A DNA stretch of 62,803 nucleotides from Lachnoclostridium sp. (GTDB lineage: Bacteria; Bacillota; Clostridia; Lachnospirales; Lachnospiraceae). Below are positions 33,750-42,178 of this stretch, piece by piece (within the stretch, counting starts at the first letter, position 1; every line of letters begins with the position of its first letter). The translations under genes were made by a program, and so were the position numbers. Location of the stretch: assembly GCA_021770065.1 (NCBI GenBank), contig JAETRR010000034.1:1-62803 (forward strand). The letters are read 5' to 3'. The notes below the pieces were generated by a model. That model saw only the letters and a list, made by a program, of their open reading frames with translations, ran no database searches and had not been told where the DNA came from.

Positions 33750-35117
33750 ATGAGTTCGGAGATTTTAAGCGCATTGGAGATCGATGCGATAGGTGAAATA
33801 CTAAATATCAGCTTAGGATCATCCGCTACCGCAATCTCAAATCTTCTGGGCACCCGGGTAGATATCACAACGCCTGTGGTAAACGTAGTTACCAAGGAAG
33901 AGTTTGAGATGGGCCGGATCGAGCCTGCGGTGGGTGTGGAAATCACCTACGTAGCCGGTTTGGAGGGAAGCAATGTGATGCTTCTCAAGCGCCACGATGT
34001 TAAGGTTATCGTGGAAATGATGATGGGTTTTGAAGTGTCGGATGAAGATTTTGTCCTGGATGAGATCAACATCAGTGCGGTCTGTGAGGTTATGAACCAG
34101 ATGATGGGAGCCTCCGCCACGGCGCTTTCGGAATTTTTCGGGAAGATGGTGAATATCTCCACTCCCGTTTCCTTTGAGCTGAAGGATGAACAGGAATTTG
34201 TTGACAAATATTTTACGGATGACAGCCCATGGGTTGTGGTATCCTTTATATTGAAGATTGCGGATAAGCTGGAGAGTGAGTTTTTCAACGTGATGCCCAT
34301 GCATCTGGCAAAGAGCCTGGTAAAAGGCTTTCTGCCAGAGGATTACGATGCGGAGCCGGAACCTGCTCCTGCTCCGGAGCCTGCACCTGCGCCTGCAGCA
34401 GCATCTTCCGGGGGCGTACTGTCCCAGGAGGAGATAGAGCGTCTCTTAAGCGGCGGCGCTTCCGAAGAGCCGGCACCTGCGCCGGCACCCGCGCCTGCGT
34501 CTGCGGCATCTTCCGGGGGTGTATTGTCCCAGGAGGAGATAGAGCGTCTCTTAAGCGGCGGCGCTTCCGAAGAGCCGGCACCTGCACCTGCGCCGGAACC
34601 CGTGCAGCCGGCACCTGCACCGGCAGCGCCCGCACAGGCGGCATCGGCAGTACAGTCAGCACCTGTTGTTCAGACAGTGGCGGCAAGTCCTGAGATGGCT
34701 CAGATGATGCAGATGCAGATGCAGATGATGCAGCAGATGATGCAGCAGATGATGGCCATGCAGCAGCCGCAGAAGAAGGAGGCTCCTGCGTCCAAGACCA
34801 TCAATGTACAGCCTACCGTACAGAAGAACCTGCACCAGGAAACGGTTCTGGATGATGAGCAGGAAGAGAACATGGAGCTGATCATGGGTGTGCCCCTTGA
34901 TATCTCTGTGGAGATTGGAAGAACTCAGAAGAGAGTAAAGGACATTCTGGAATTTACCAAGGGTTCACTTATCGTACTTGATAAACTTGCCGGAGAACAG
35001 GTAGATCTGTTTGTAAACGGCCGCTGTATTGCCAAGGGCGATGTGGTGGTAGTGGAGGATAACTTTGGTATCCGTATTACGGAGATCTTAAAGCCCAATA
35101 TCTTAAGTCTCGAGTAA
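33750..35117 (+). CDS. fliY: Flagellar motor switch phosphatase FliY, with duplicated LSQEEIERLL motif in the linker
   Basis: Switch component and CheY-P phosphatase. 455 residues. A CheC-like part (1-200) has two active-site patterns: ExxN in DAIGEILNISLGSSATAISN with P at VDITTP, and CEVMNQMMGASATA with NISTP. A long linker (205-370) is rich in alanine, proline and glutamate and contains two near-identical units with VLSQEEIERLLSGG. A methionine/glutamine-rich stretch (about 315-337) follows. The SpoA/FliN domain is at about 372-450 (MELIMGVPLDISVEIG). In Bacillus the LSQ-EID-LL helix is at the N-terminus; here it is absent there. Confidence 0.95.
   Translation: MSSEILSALEIDAIGEILNISLGSSATAISNLLGTRVDITTPVVNVVTKEEFEMGRIEPAVGVEITYVAGLEGSNVMLLKRHDVKVIVEMMMGFEVSDEDFVLDEINISAVCEVMNQMMGASATALSEFFGKMVNISTPVSFELKDEQEFVDKYFTDDSPWVVVSFILKIADKLESEFFNVMPMHLAKSLVKGFLPEDYDAEPEPAPAPEPAPAPAAASSGGVLSQEEIERLLSGGASEEPAPAPAPAPASAASSGGVLSQEEIERLLSGGASEEPAPAPAPEPVQPAPAPAAPAQAASAVQSAPVVQTVAASPEMAQMMQMQMQMMQQMMQQMMAMQQPQKKEAPASKTINVQPTVQKNLHQETVLDDEQEENMELIMGVPLDISVEIGRTQKRVKDILEFTKGSLIVLDKLAGEQVDLFVNGRCIAKGDVVVVEDNFGIRITEILKPNILSLE
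34401..34585 (+). repeat. Tandem 80-bp duplication inside fliY
   Basis: Copy 1 is 34401-34480 and copy 2 is 34506-34585, offset by 105 bases. Only two bases differ, both in a CGTACT/TGTATT stretch and both synonymous. Each encodes the VLSQEEIERLLSGG helix plus flanking alanine, serine and glutamate residues. Confidence 0.9.
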
Positions 35118-35134
35118 GGAAGGACAGAATATTT

Positions 35135-35476
35135 ATGCCTGGATTTATTACCGGATTTGTAACCTTTCTGATGGCGGCGGTGATTATTTATCTCAGCTAT
35201 CTCTGCAGCAAGTATATGGGAAAGGGGCTGGTGAAAAGCAGCAGTTCCCGGTATATGCGTATGCTTGATCAGATGATTGTGGGTCAGAACCGCACTCTGG
35301 CAGTTGTCCAGGCGGGCGATCGGTATCTGCTTCTGGGTGTCGGCCCGGAGCGGATCGAGATGCTGCTGGAGCTTTCAGAAGAGGAGCTTATTCCCATCGG
35401 AGGGGAGAGCGGTGAACAGATGGTAGATTTCGGCCGGCTTCTGTCCCGGCTTGGGCGGAAGAAGGACGGAGAGTAA
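35135..35476 (+). CDS. fliO: Flagellar biosynthetic protein FliO
   Basis: Small membrane protein that assists assembly of the FliP ring. 113 residues: one N-terminal membrane segment (GFVTFLMAAVIIYLSYLC), then a cytoplasmic beta-rich part (VVQAGDRYLLLGVGPERIEML), the usual FliO/FliZ features. Low conservation, but its position directly before fliP is decisive. Confidence 0.88.
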   Translation: MPGFITGFVTFLMAAVIIYLSYLCSKYMGKGLVKSSSSRYMRMLDQMIVGQNRTLAVVQAGDRYLLLGVGPERIEMLLELSEEELIPIGGESGEQMVDFGRLLSRLGRKKDGE

Positions 35477-35487
35477 TGAGGTAAGCT

Positions 35488-36162
35488 ATGGAAAACGAGA
35501 CAATTGCCAATGATGCTCTTGTGAATATCAACGGGGAACAGGTGCCCACACTGGAACTTCTGCTGATGCTCACACTGATTTCCCTGCTGCCGTCGCTGCT
35601 GATCATGTGTACGTCCTTTCTTCGGACAATTATCATGCTGACTTTTTTAAGGAATGCAATGGGAATTCAACAGAGCCCCCCGAACATGGTACTTGTGGGA
35701 ATTGCGTTGTTTTTGACTTTGTATATTATGACTCCCGTGATCAATGAGATTAATGAGACGGCTTATCAGCCCTATGTCAGGGAGGAAATCACACAGCGTG
35801 AAGCGTGGACACTGGCTCAGGTTCCCTTAAAAGAATTTATGCTCCGCAATACGGAGGAGGATACATTGAATCTTTTTATGGATATGGGCAATGCCGAGGC
35901 GGTGGAGCAGGCAGTGGATCTGCCTTTGACCATTGTGATTCCTTCTTTTATGACAACTGAGTTAAAACGGGCTTTTACGGCAGGTTTTCTGTTGTATATT
36001 CCGTTTCTTCTGATAGATATTATTGTTTCAAGCACCCTCATGTCCATGGGTATGATGATGCTTCCGCCGGCTATGATTTCCCTGCCCTTTAAGCTGCTGC
36101 TGTTTGTGACAGTGGACGGCTGGCAGCTGTTGTTTTCCAGCATTGTAAACGGCTTTAAGTAA
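35488..36162 (+). CDS. fliP: Flagellar biosynthetic protein FliP
   Basis: Core export-gate subunit. 224 residues with four membrane segments. Conserved blocks are LLMLTLISLLPSLLIMCTSF, RTIIMLTFLRNAMGIQQSPPN, the PLKEFMLRNT loop and MMMLPPAMISLPFKLLLFVT. The N-terminal signal seen in many FliP proteins is short and weak here. Confidence 0.96.
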   Translation: MENETIANDALVNINGEQVPTLELLLMLTLISLLPSLLIMCTSFLRTIIMLTFLRNAMGIQQSPPNMVLVGIALFLTLYIMTPVINEINETAYQPYVREEITQREAWTLAQVPLKEFMLRNTEEDTLNLFMDMGNAEAVEQAVDLPLTIVIPSFMTTELKRAFTAGFLLYIPFLLIDIIVSSTLMSMGMMMLPPAMISLPFKLLLFVTVDGWQLLFSSIVNGFK

Positions 36163-36183
36163 GGAGGCATAGAAAGGCATACT

Positions 36184-36450
36184 ATGATAACAAACAGTGG
36201 AATGTCTGATTTGATGTATGAGTTTTTTATTATGGTAGTCCAGCTTGCCGGCCCGCCGCTGCTTCTCAGTATGCTTATCGGAATTCTGATTGCCATTATC
36301 CAGGCAGCTACACAGATTCATGAGCAGACCTTGACGTTTGTCCCGAAGCTTCTGGTGATTGGACTGGTGCTGGTATTTACGGGAAGCAGTATGCTTGCCA
36401 CACTGCAGGATTTTACCATCAGGCTGTTCCGGCTGATACAGACAGGATAA
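36184..36450 (+). CDS. fliQ: Flagellar biosynthetic protein FliQ
   Basis: Export-gate subunit, 88 residues with two membrane helices, as usual. Marks are FFIMVVQLAGPPLLLSMLIGILIA cut to GPPLLLSMLIGI and the second helix LLVIGLVLVFTGSSML with TQIHEQTLTFVPK between. It is followed by fliR four bases later. Confidence 0.95.
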   Translation: MITNSGMSDLMYEFFIMVVQLAGPPLLLSMLIGILIAIIQAATQIHEQTLTFVPKLLVIGLVLVFTGSSMLATLQDFTIRLFRLIQTG

Positions 36451-36454
36451 GCCT

Positions 36455-37210
36455 ATGGATATTGTACTGTTTTCTATGATTGCCATGAGAATGTCGGGGC
36501 TTATCTTTATGAATCCCGTCTTCGGCAGAAGAAATATACCAAACAATGCGAAGGCAGGCATGGTTCTGGTCTTTACCTTTCTGGTCTATTCCACTATGGA
36601 AGAGCCGGAGCTTTCCTATGAGTTTGCTTCCTCCTTCCTCTATGGTTTTTTTCTCTTAAAGGAGTTTCTGGTGGGATATGTGCTGGGGTATGTGATGGAA
36701 CTGTTTTTTTTCGTCATTACCCATGCGGGAAGTATTATTGATTTTCATATGGGATTGTCCATGTCCATGGTTTATGACCCTCAGACGAATGCTCAGATTG
36801 CCATGACCGGTAATGTGTACCAGATTTTTTATACCCTGCTTTTTTTTGCGGTGGACGGCCATCTGGTGCTGATACGGATGTTTCTCCGATCCGGTGAGCT
36901 GGTTCCTTACGGTGAGGCTGCTTTTACCCAGGGGCTGGCACTGGCGGTTCTGGATCTTTTCCGGAGCTGTGTGGTGCTGGCGGTCCGCTTTGCCTTTCCA
37001 ATCATTGCCATTGAATTTCTGGTGGAGGTGGCAGTAGGTATTATGATGAAGGTTGCTCCGCAGGTAAATGTGTTTGTAATCAATATTCAGATTAAGATTG
37101 CGGTGGGCTTTGTTGTACTGCTGTTTTTGGTTTCGCCCATGAAATCCTGGCTGGAGGATCTGATACATCAGATGCTTATGAATATGCAGGAGATTCTGAC
37201 AGTGCTTTGA
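36455..37210 (+). CDS. fliR: Flagellar biosynthetic protein FliR
   Basis: Export-gate subunit, 251 residues with six membrane segments. Typical parts are SGLIFMNPVFGRRNIPNNAK, LKEFLVGYVLGYVMELFFF, and PQVNVFVINIQIKIAVGFVV, a strongly conserved FliR block. It lies before flhB and is not fused to it. Confidence 0.95.
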   Translation: MDIVLFSMIAMRMSGLIFMNPVFGRRNIPNNAKAGMVLVFTFLVYSTMEEPELSYEFASSFLYGFFLLKEFLVGYVLGYVMELFFFVITHAGSIIDFHMGLSMSMVYDPQTNAQIAMTGNVYQIFYTLLFFAVDGHLVLIRMFLRSGELVPYGEAAFTQGLALAVLDLFRSCVVLAVRFAFPIIAIEFLVEVAVGIMMKVAPQVNVFVINIQIKIAVGFVVLLFLVSPMKSWLEDLIHQMLMNMQEILTVL

Positions 37211-37279
37211 TAAGAGGGAGATACTTCTGCGGCAGGCTGAAAAAACGGATTTCCGTAACAAAAAAGGAAGTGATGATCC

Positions 37280-38341
37280 GTGGCAGGTGAAAAGACAGAA
37301 AAAGCCACACCGAAAAAGCGACGGGACCAGCGGAAGGAAGGTAATGTATTCCAGAGTAAGGATGTCGTTACCGTAATATCCCTCCTTGGAAGTTTCTGCT
37401 GCCTGCAGCTTTTATTTCCTATGACTTACCGCACCCTCCGGGACTGCCTGGTGCAGTTTATCGGCTATGCGGGCGTTATCAGCGAGCTGGGCCAGGGAGA
37501 TGTGCCGAAGCTTGGCTTTGAGGCGGGAATGGTGGTGCTGAAGGGCGCTTTGCCCATTCTTCTGATTGCCTGTGCCCTGGCAATTCTTTCTTCGGGCATT
37601 CAGACACGGTTTCTTTTTACGACCAAAGCCTTTAAGCCGAAGTTCAGTAATATGAACCCCTTAAACGGCATTAAGAATATGTTTTCCATGAAAAGCCTGG
37701 TAGAGCTCTTAAAGGGAATTGTAAAGATTATCCTCTTAGGCGTGATTCTCTTTAATCTGCTGAAGGGGGAGCTGTTCCGGCTTATCAATACCATGTATAT
37801 GGATGTGAGCCTTTCCACCGTCTATGTACTGAAGAAAATTATTACCATGGTGCTCCAGGTCTGTATGTATTTTGCGGCAGTTGCGGCGCTTGACTATTTT
37901 TACCAGTGGTGGTCCTATGAAAAAAAGCTTAAAATGTCTAAGGACGAGGTAAAAGAGGAGTATAAGCAGCTGGAAGGAAATCCCGAGATTAAGGGAAAGA
38001 TTCGGGATATGCAGCGTCAGAGGGCAAGATCCCGTATGATGCAGGCAGTTCCCCAGGCAGATGTGATTATCCGAAACCCGACCCACTATGCGGTGGCCTT
38101 AAAGTATGATCCCAATAAGGATAATGCCCCGCACCTCATTGCCAAGGGACAGGATGAACTGGCCCTGCGTATTGTGAGGGTAGGGGAAGAGCATGATGTG
38201 GCTGTTATTGAGAATAAGCCTTTGGCAAGGGGAATCTATGCGAGTACTCCGCTGGATGCCGAGATACCGGGAGAATACTACGGGGTAGTTGCGGAGATTC
38301 TGGTCCAGGTATATAAACTGAAGAACAAGAAACTGGTGTAG
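37280..38341 (+). CDS. flhB: Flagellar biosynthetic protein FlhB
   Basis: Export-gate and substrate-specificity switch protein. 353 residues, start GTG after AAAAAGGAAG. N-terminal EKTEKATPKKRRDQRKEGNV is the family signature, followed by four membrane segments. The autocleavage site is Asn266-Pro267 in RNPTHYAVALKYD. The C-terminal domain then gives the model for the separate FlhB-like protein at 6760. Confidence 0.97.
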   Translation: MAGEKTEKATPKKRRDQRKEGNVFQSKDVVTVISLLGSFCCLQLLFPMTYRTLRDCLVQFIGYAGVISELGQGDVPKLGFEAGMVVLKGALPILLIACALAILSSGIQTRFLFTTKAFKPKFSNMNPLNGIKNMFSMKSLVELLKGIVKIILLGVILFNLLKGELFRLINTMYMDVSLSTVYVLKKIITMVLQVCMYFAAVAALDYFYQWWSYEKKLKMSKDEVKEEYKQLEGNPEIKGKIRDMQRQRARSRMMQAVPQADVIIRNPTHYAVALKYDPNKDNAPHLIAKGQDELALRIVRVGEEHDVAVIENKPLARGIYASTPLDAEIPGEYYGVVAEILVQVYKLKNKKLV

Positions 38342-38349
38342 GATAGGAT

Positions 38350-40416
38350 ATGAAAAAATTTCTCTATAGTGCGGTTTCGCTGGCGGTTGTAGCCATCGTA
38401 CTGCTTTTGATTGTTCCGTTAAGTCCGTTTTTGATGGACGTAATGATAATATTGAATATATCCCTGGCCATCATTATTCTGCTGATCAGCATGAATATCA
38501 AGGAGGCACTGGAATTTTCCATTTTTCCGTCCCTTCTGCTGGTTACGACACTGTTTCGTCTGGCCCTCAATGTTTCTTCCACAAGAAATATTTTAAGCAA
38601 CCAGGGACAGTCCGGACAGGTGATTCAGTCTTTTGGTAATTTTGTACTTCAGGGAAATGTGGTAATCGGATTTGTTATCTACATAATTATTGTTCTGGTA
38701 CAGCTTATCGTTATCACCAAGGGCGCCGAGCGTGTGGCTGAGGTTGCTGCCAGATTTACTCTGGACGCTATGCCCGGTAAGCAGATGGCCATAGACGCGG
38801 ATCTGAGCTCCGGACTTATCACGGAGCAGGAAGCGAAGATGCGCCGGAACAAGATTCAGAAGGAAGCCGACTTTTACGGCGCCATGGACGGTGCCACGAA
38901 GATTGTAAAGGGCGATTCCATTATGTCCTTGATTATGACTCTGGTCAACTTTATCGGAGGCGTTCTTATCGGCCTTGTCCAGGGAGGCATGAGCTTTTCC
39001 GAGGTGCTGTCCATCTATTCCATCGCTACGGTGGGCGACGGTCTGGTATCCCAGATTCCGGCTCTTCTGATCTCCACGGCGACGGGTATGATTGTAACGC
39101 GTTCCGTGTCCGAGGGAAGCCTGAACGACGACGTCTCCAGGCAGTTTATGGCTCAGCCTTTCTCCATTATGGCGGGCGGCATTGCCATGCTTGTACTGGC
39201 CCTTGTGCCCGGAATGCCGAAGTTTCAGATGCTTGTTATCGGCGGCGGCCTTTTGGCCGGCGGCTGGCAGCTCAGCCGGAGGATGGAAGAGCTCGGAACC
39301 ATGGCAGCCCAGGCGGAGGCAGAGCAGCTCCTTCCCGGGGAGGGCCAGCCGGTCAGCGAGGAAGAGTATTTCAAGGATATCAACAATGTCTACTCCCTGA
39401 TTGGAGTGGAGGCCATTGAGATGGAATTCGGCTACAGCCTGATTCCTCTTGTGGATGAATCAAGCGGCGGCAAGATGATCAACCGTATTGTGATCTTCCG
39501 CCGGCAGTATGCCCAGGAGATGGGGCTTGTAATTCCCTCTATCCGTTTAAGAGACAGCTCCAGCCTTAATACCAATCAGTATGTGGTGAAGATTAAGGGT
39601 GAGGAAGTGGCAAGAGGGGAGATTCTGGTGGATTACTATCTGGCTTTGGAGCCCGTGAATCCTACCAAGGAGATTGACGGTATTGATACCATTGAGCCGG
39701 CCTATGGAATTCCCGGCAAATGGATCAGCATTGATAAAAAAGAGATGGCAGAGATATACGGTTACACGGTTATCGATCCCCTGTCCGTTATGCTGACCCA
39801 TCTGTCAGAGACGGTCCGCCAGCATGCCCACGAGCTTTTAAGCCGCCAGGAAGTGGTGCAGCTTGTGGAGAATGTGAAGATGAATGCGCCCCAGCTTGTG
39901 GAGGAATTATTCCCCAATGTGATTTCCTACGGCGTATTCCAGAAGATTCTGGTGAATCTTCTGAAGGAGGGTATCCCCATCAAGGATATGGAGACCATTA
40001 TGGAGACCATTGCGGATTCGGCCATGACGGTAAAAGATATGGATACCATTACCGAGAATATCCGGACAGCCTTAAAACGGACCATTACGCGGAAATTCTG
40101 TGACGGCGGCGTGATGCGTGTAATTACCTTAAGCGCCGACCTTGAGAAGAGCATTATTACCAGCCTGACCAAGGGAGAGCAGGGTATGTATCTGGCTTTA
40201 AGCCCCGATATGATGCAGAATATTATTCAGCAGTTAGGGGATGAGATCAAGAAGTTCCAGGAACTGTCCCAGGATCCAATCGTTCTCACCAGCCAGGTGG
40301 TGCGTCAGCATTTCTATCATCTGATAGAGCAGTTTTATCCAAGTGTGTATGTGCTGTCCTTCAATGAGATCAGCAACAATATTCAGATACAGGCAGTTGG
40401 AAATATCGGTGCATAA
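38350..40416 (+). CDS. flhA: Flagellar biosynthesis protein FlhA
   Basis: Largest export-gate subunit and substrate receptor. 688 residues: eight membrane segments, the FHIPEP region (about residues 145-165, KQMAIDADLSSGLITEQEAK), then the cytoplasmic domains from about 320 on. Conserved pieces are LNVSSTRNIL and EMEFGYSLIPL. In many relatives flhF and flhG follow; here the next gene is the sigma factor. Confidence 0.97.
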   Translation: MKKFLYSAVSLAVVAIVLLLIVPLSPFLMDVMIILNISLAIIILLISMNIKEALEFSIFPSLLLVTTLFRLALNVSSTRNILSNQGQSGQVIQSFGNFVLQGNVVIGFVIYIIIVLVQLIVITKGAERVAEVAARFTLDAMPGKQMAIDADLSSGLITEQEAKMRRNKIQKEADFYGAMDGATKIVKGDSIMSLIMTLVNFIGGVLIGLVQGGMSFSEVLSIYSIATVGDGLVSQIPALLISTATGMIVTRSVSEGSLNDDVSRQFMAQPFSIMAGGIAMLVLALVPGMPKFQMLVIGGGLLAGGWQLSRRMEELGTMAAQAEAEQLLPGEGQPVSEEEYFKDINNVYSLIGVEAIEMEFGYSLIPLVDESSGGKMINRIVIFRRQYAQEMGLVIPSIRLRDSSSLNTNQYVVKIKGEEVARGEILVDYYLALEPVNPTKEIDGIDTIEPAYGIPGKWISIDKKEMAEIYGYTVIDPLSVMLTHLSETVRQHAHELLSRQEVVQLVENVKMNAPQLVEELFPNVISYGVFQKILVNLLKEGIPIKDMETIMETIADSAMTVKDMDTITENIRTALKRTITRKFCDGGVMRVITLSADLEKSIITSLTKGEQGMYLALSPDMMQNIIQQLGDEIKKFQELSQDPIVLTSQVVRQHFYHLIEQFYPSVYVLSFNEISNNIQIQAVGNIGA

Positions 40417-40456
40417 AGGATGACAGGCCGTAAAGGATGCCGGCCGTAAAAGGATG
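40414..40456 (+). repeat. Imperfect 16-17-bp tandem repeat in the flhA-sigma28 spacer
   Basis: Three units begin TAAA(A)GGATG, at 40414, 40431 and 40447. Two are followed by a GGCCG end. The first TAA is the flhA stop codon. Each unit offers a ribosome-binding-like AAGG and an ATG (40420, 40437, 40454). Only the third ATG is in frame with the sigma factor. Confidence 0.8.
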
Positions 40457-40468
40457 GAGTGTTCAGAT

Positions 40469-41257
40469 ATGGAAGCCCCAAAGGATTTCGACGGTTTGAC
40501 TAACGAAGAACTTTTAACAGAATATCAGAAAACCGGCGAGCTTCCTCTCAAGCAGGAACTGGTGATGCGCTATGTGTATATTGTACGGAGCATTGCCATA
40601 CAGATGAGGGACGTGTATGTGAGCTTTGCCCAGATGGAGGACATTGTCAATGAGGGTGTTCTGGTGATTATGAGTGCCCTGGACAAATTCGATCCGGAAA
40701 AAAATGTAAAATTCGAGACTTATATCTCCAAGCGCATTAAGGGTATGGTCATTGATATGGCAAGGAAGCAGGACTGGATCCCAAGAAGTGTGAGAAAAAA
40801 TGCAAGAGATATTGATGAAGTGACAACAAAGCTGTATAATGAACTGGGAAGGTATCCCACACCTGAGGAGATCGCCGGCCATATGAACATAAGCCTGGAA
40901 AAGTATCAGGAGGCCCAGAGGAAAACAACTCTTTTCAATGTGCTTTCTCTGGATCTGGTTCTGGATGACGGCGGCGAAAATAAGAAAACGGTGTACCTGC
41001 CTTCCAGGAATGAGAATGAACAGCCGGAGCTAAACTGCTTAAAGAAGGAGGCGGGTGAGATTCTGGCGGAGGGGATCAAGAGTCTTAAGGAAAATGAGCA
41101 GCTTGTCATTTCCCTGTACTACGTGGAGGAGCTGAATATGAAGCAGATTGCGGATGTGATGTCCGTCAGCGAGCCCCGTGTTTCCCAGATTCATGCCAAT
41201 GCGGTAAAGAAGTTAAAAACCTACCTTCAAAAGGAATATGGAGAGGAGAATCGATAG
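40469..41257 (+). CDS. fliA: Flagellar sigma factor (sigma28, FliA/SigD)
   Basis: RNA polymerase sigma factor for late flagellar and chemotaxis genes. 262 residues with region 2 (FAQMEDIVNEGVLVIMSALDKF, DPEKNVKFETYISKRIKGMVID), region 3 (RSVRKNARDIDEVT) and region 4 with the helix-turn-helix NMKQIADVMSVSEPRVSQIH. I prefer the ATG at 40469 after GGATGGAG at nine bases; an ATG at 40454 is in frame but its ribosome-binding site sits too near. FlgM at 13531 is its expected inhibitor. It lies directly upstream of flgF. Confidence 0.95.
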   Translation: MEAPKDFDGLTNEELLTEYQKTGELPLKQELVMRYVYIVRSIAIQMRDVYVSFAQMEDIVNEGVLVIMSALDKFDPEKNVKFETYISKRIKGMVIDMARKQDWIPRSVRKNARDIDEVTTKLYNELGRYPTPEEIAGHMNISLEKYQEAQRKTTLFNVLSLDLVLDDGGENKKTVYLPSRNENEQPELNCLKKEAGEILAEGIKSLKENEQLVISLYYVEELNMKQIADVMSVSEPRVSQIHANAVKKLKTYLQKEYGEENR

Positions 41258-42028
41258 ATGTTTCAGGGCTTTTATACGTTAGGTTCTGCTATGATTTCCG
41301 AGAACCGGAACCTGAATGTGATCAGCAACAATATGGCAAATGCCTCCACTACGGGCTACAAGAGCGATAAGTATATCGCCAGCACCTTCCGGGAGGAGGT
41401 TCTGTACCGGAGCGGCAACATTACCCCCAATAAGCGGACGCCCATCGGGACTACGGCCATGATTCAGGCTACCAATGACAGGGTGACCGATTATGAACAG
41501 GGCGGTATGGAGCCTACGGAGATGCCTCTGGACTGTGCGATCAACGGGAACGGTTTTTTTGCGGTTCAGACCGGGACAGGGGCCGATGACATTGTGTATA
41601 CCCGCAGCGGTTCCTTTATCACGGACGACGAGGGTTATCTGGCGGTTCCAAATATCGGACGTATCTTAGGCACTAACAATGCACCTATCCGGGTGGATAC
41701 GGATGCCCTCGTGATAGACACGGACGGAACAGTCCGGGCGGAGGATGCGGATACAGTGTACGGAACCATTCGTCTGGATGATTTTGAAGACTATTACGAG
41801 GATCTGGTGAAAGGGGACAACGGAACCTTTACCGTGCAGAATGGAGCAGTTCCTCAGGCGGCCGACGCGCAGATTGTCCAGGGAATGCTGGAGCGGTCCA
41901 ACACCTCCATGGTGGAGGAGATGACCTCTATGATGAGCGCGCAGAGATCCCTGCAGGCGGCAGCCCAGCTCATCAAGATGTACGATCAGCTTGACGGCAG
42001 AACCGTAACTCTGGGAAGCATGTCATAA
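41258..42028 (+). CDS. flgF: Flagellar basal-body rod protein FlgF (FlgF/FlgG family)
   Basis: Distal rod-type subunit. 256 residues with the N-terminal LGSAMISENRNLNVISNNMANASTTGYK, the middle MPLDCAINGNGFFAVQ and the C-terminal helix VEEMTSMMSAQRSLQAAAQLIKM. The start ATG abuts the sigma factor stop directly. FlgF and FlgG are hard to separate by eye; the order before the other rod gene is the main reason for this name. Confidence 0.85.
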   Translation: MFQGFYTLGSAMISENRNLNVISNNMANASTTGYKSDKYIASTFREEVLYRSGNITPNKRTPIGTTAMIQATNDRVTDYEQGGMEPTEMPLDCAINGNGFFAVQTGTGADDIVYTRSGSFITDDEGYLAVPNIGRILGTNNAPIRVDTDALVIDTDGTVRAEDADTVYGTIRLDDFEDYYEDLVKGDNGTFTVQNGAVPQAADAQIVQGMLERSNTSMVEEMTSMMSAQRSLQAAAQLIKMYDQLDGRTVTLGSMS

Positions 42029-42032
42029 GATC

Positions 42033-42166
42033 GGGATATTACGGAACTGGAATAAAAATCAGTAATATCCCTTACAGTGCACAAATCAATTTACGGACAC
42101 AAGTTTTTGTGGCCGGAAATTGATTTAGGTTAAGGTGTACTGTAAGGGATATTACGGAACTGGAAT
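42033..42166 (+). promoter_or_regulatory. Switch-like alternating hairpins in the flgF-flgG spacer
   Basis: A 21-bp direct repeat (42033-42053 and 42146-42166) flanks an inverted repeat. GTAATATCCCTTACAGT (42062-42078) pairs perfectly over 17 bases with 42139-42155, which overlaps direct-repeat copy 2. A second stem, AAATCAATTT/AAATTGATTT, is inside. Its first ten bases also pair with copy 1 (GGGATATTAC, 42033-42042). The two pairings exclude each other. No T-run is seen. Confidence 0.75.
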
Positions 42167-42178
42167 GGAGGCAGACAG

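Noticed and set aside
34401..34585. CRISPR-like or minisatellite array
   Set aside because: Only two units, in frame within fliY and coding for a known helix motif. There are no spacers of equal size.
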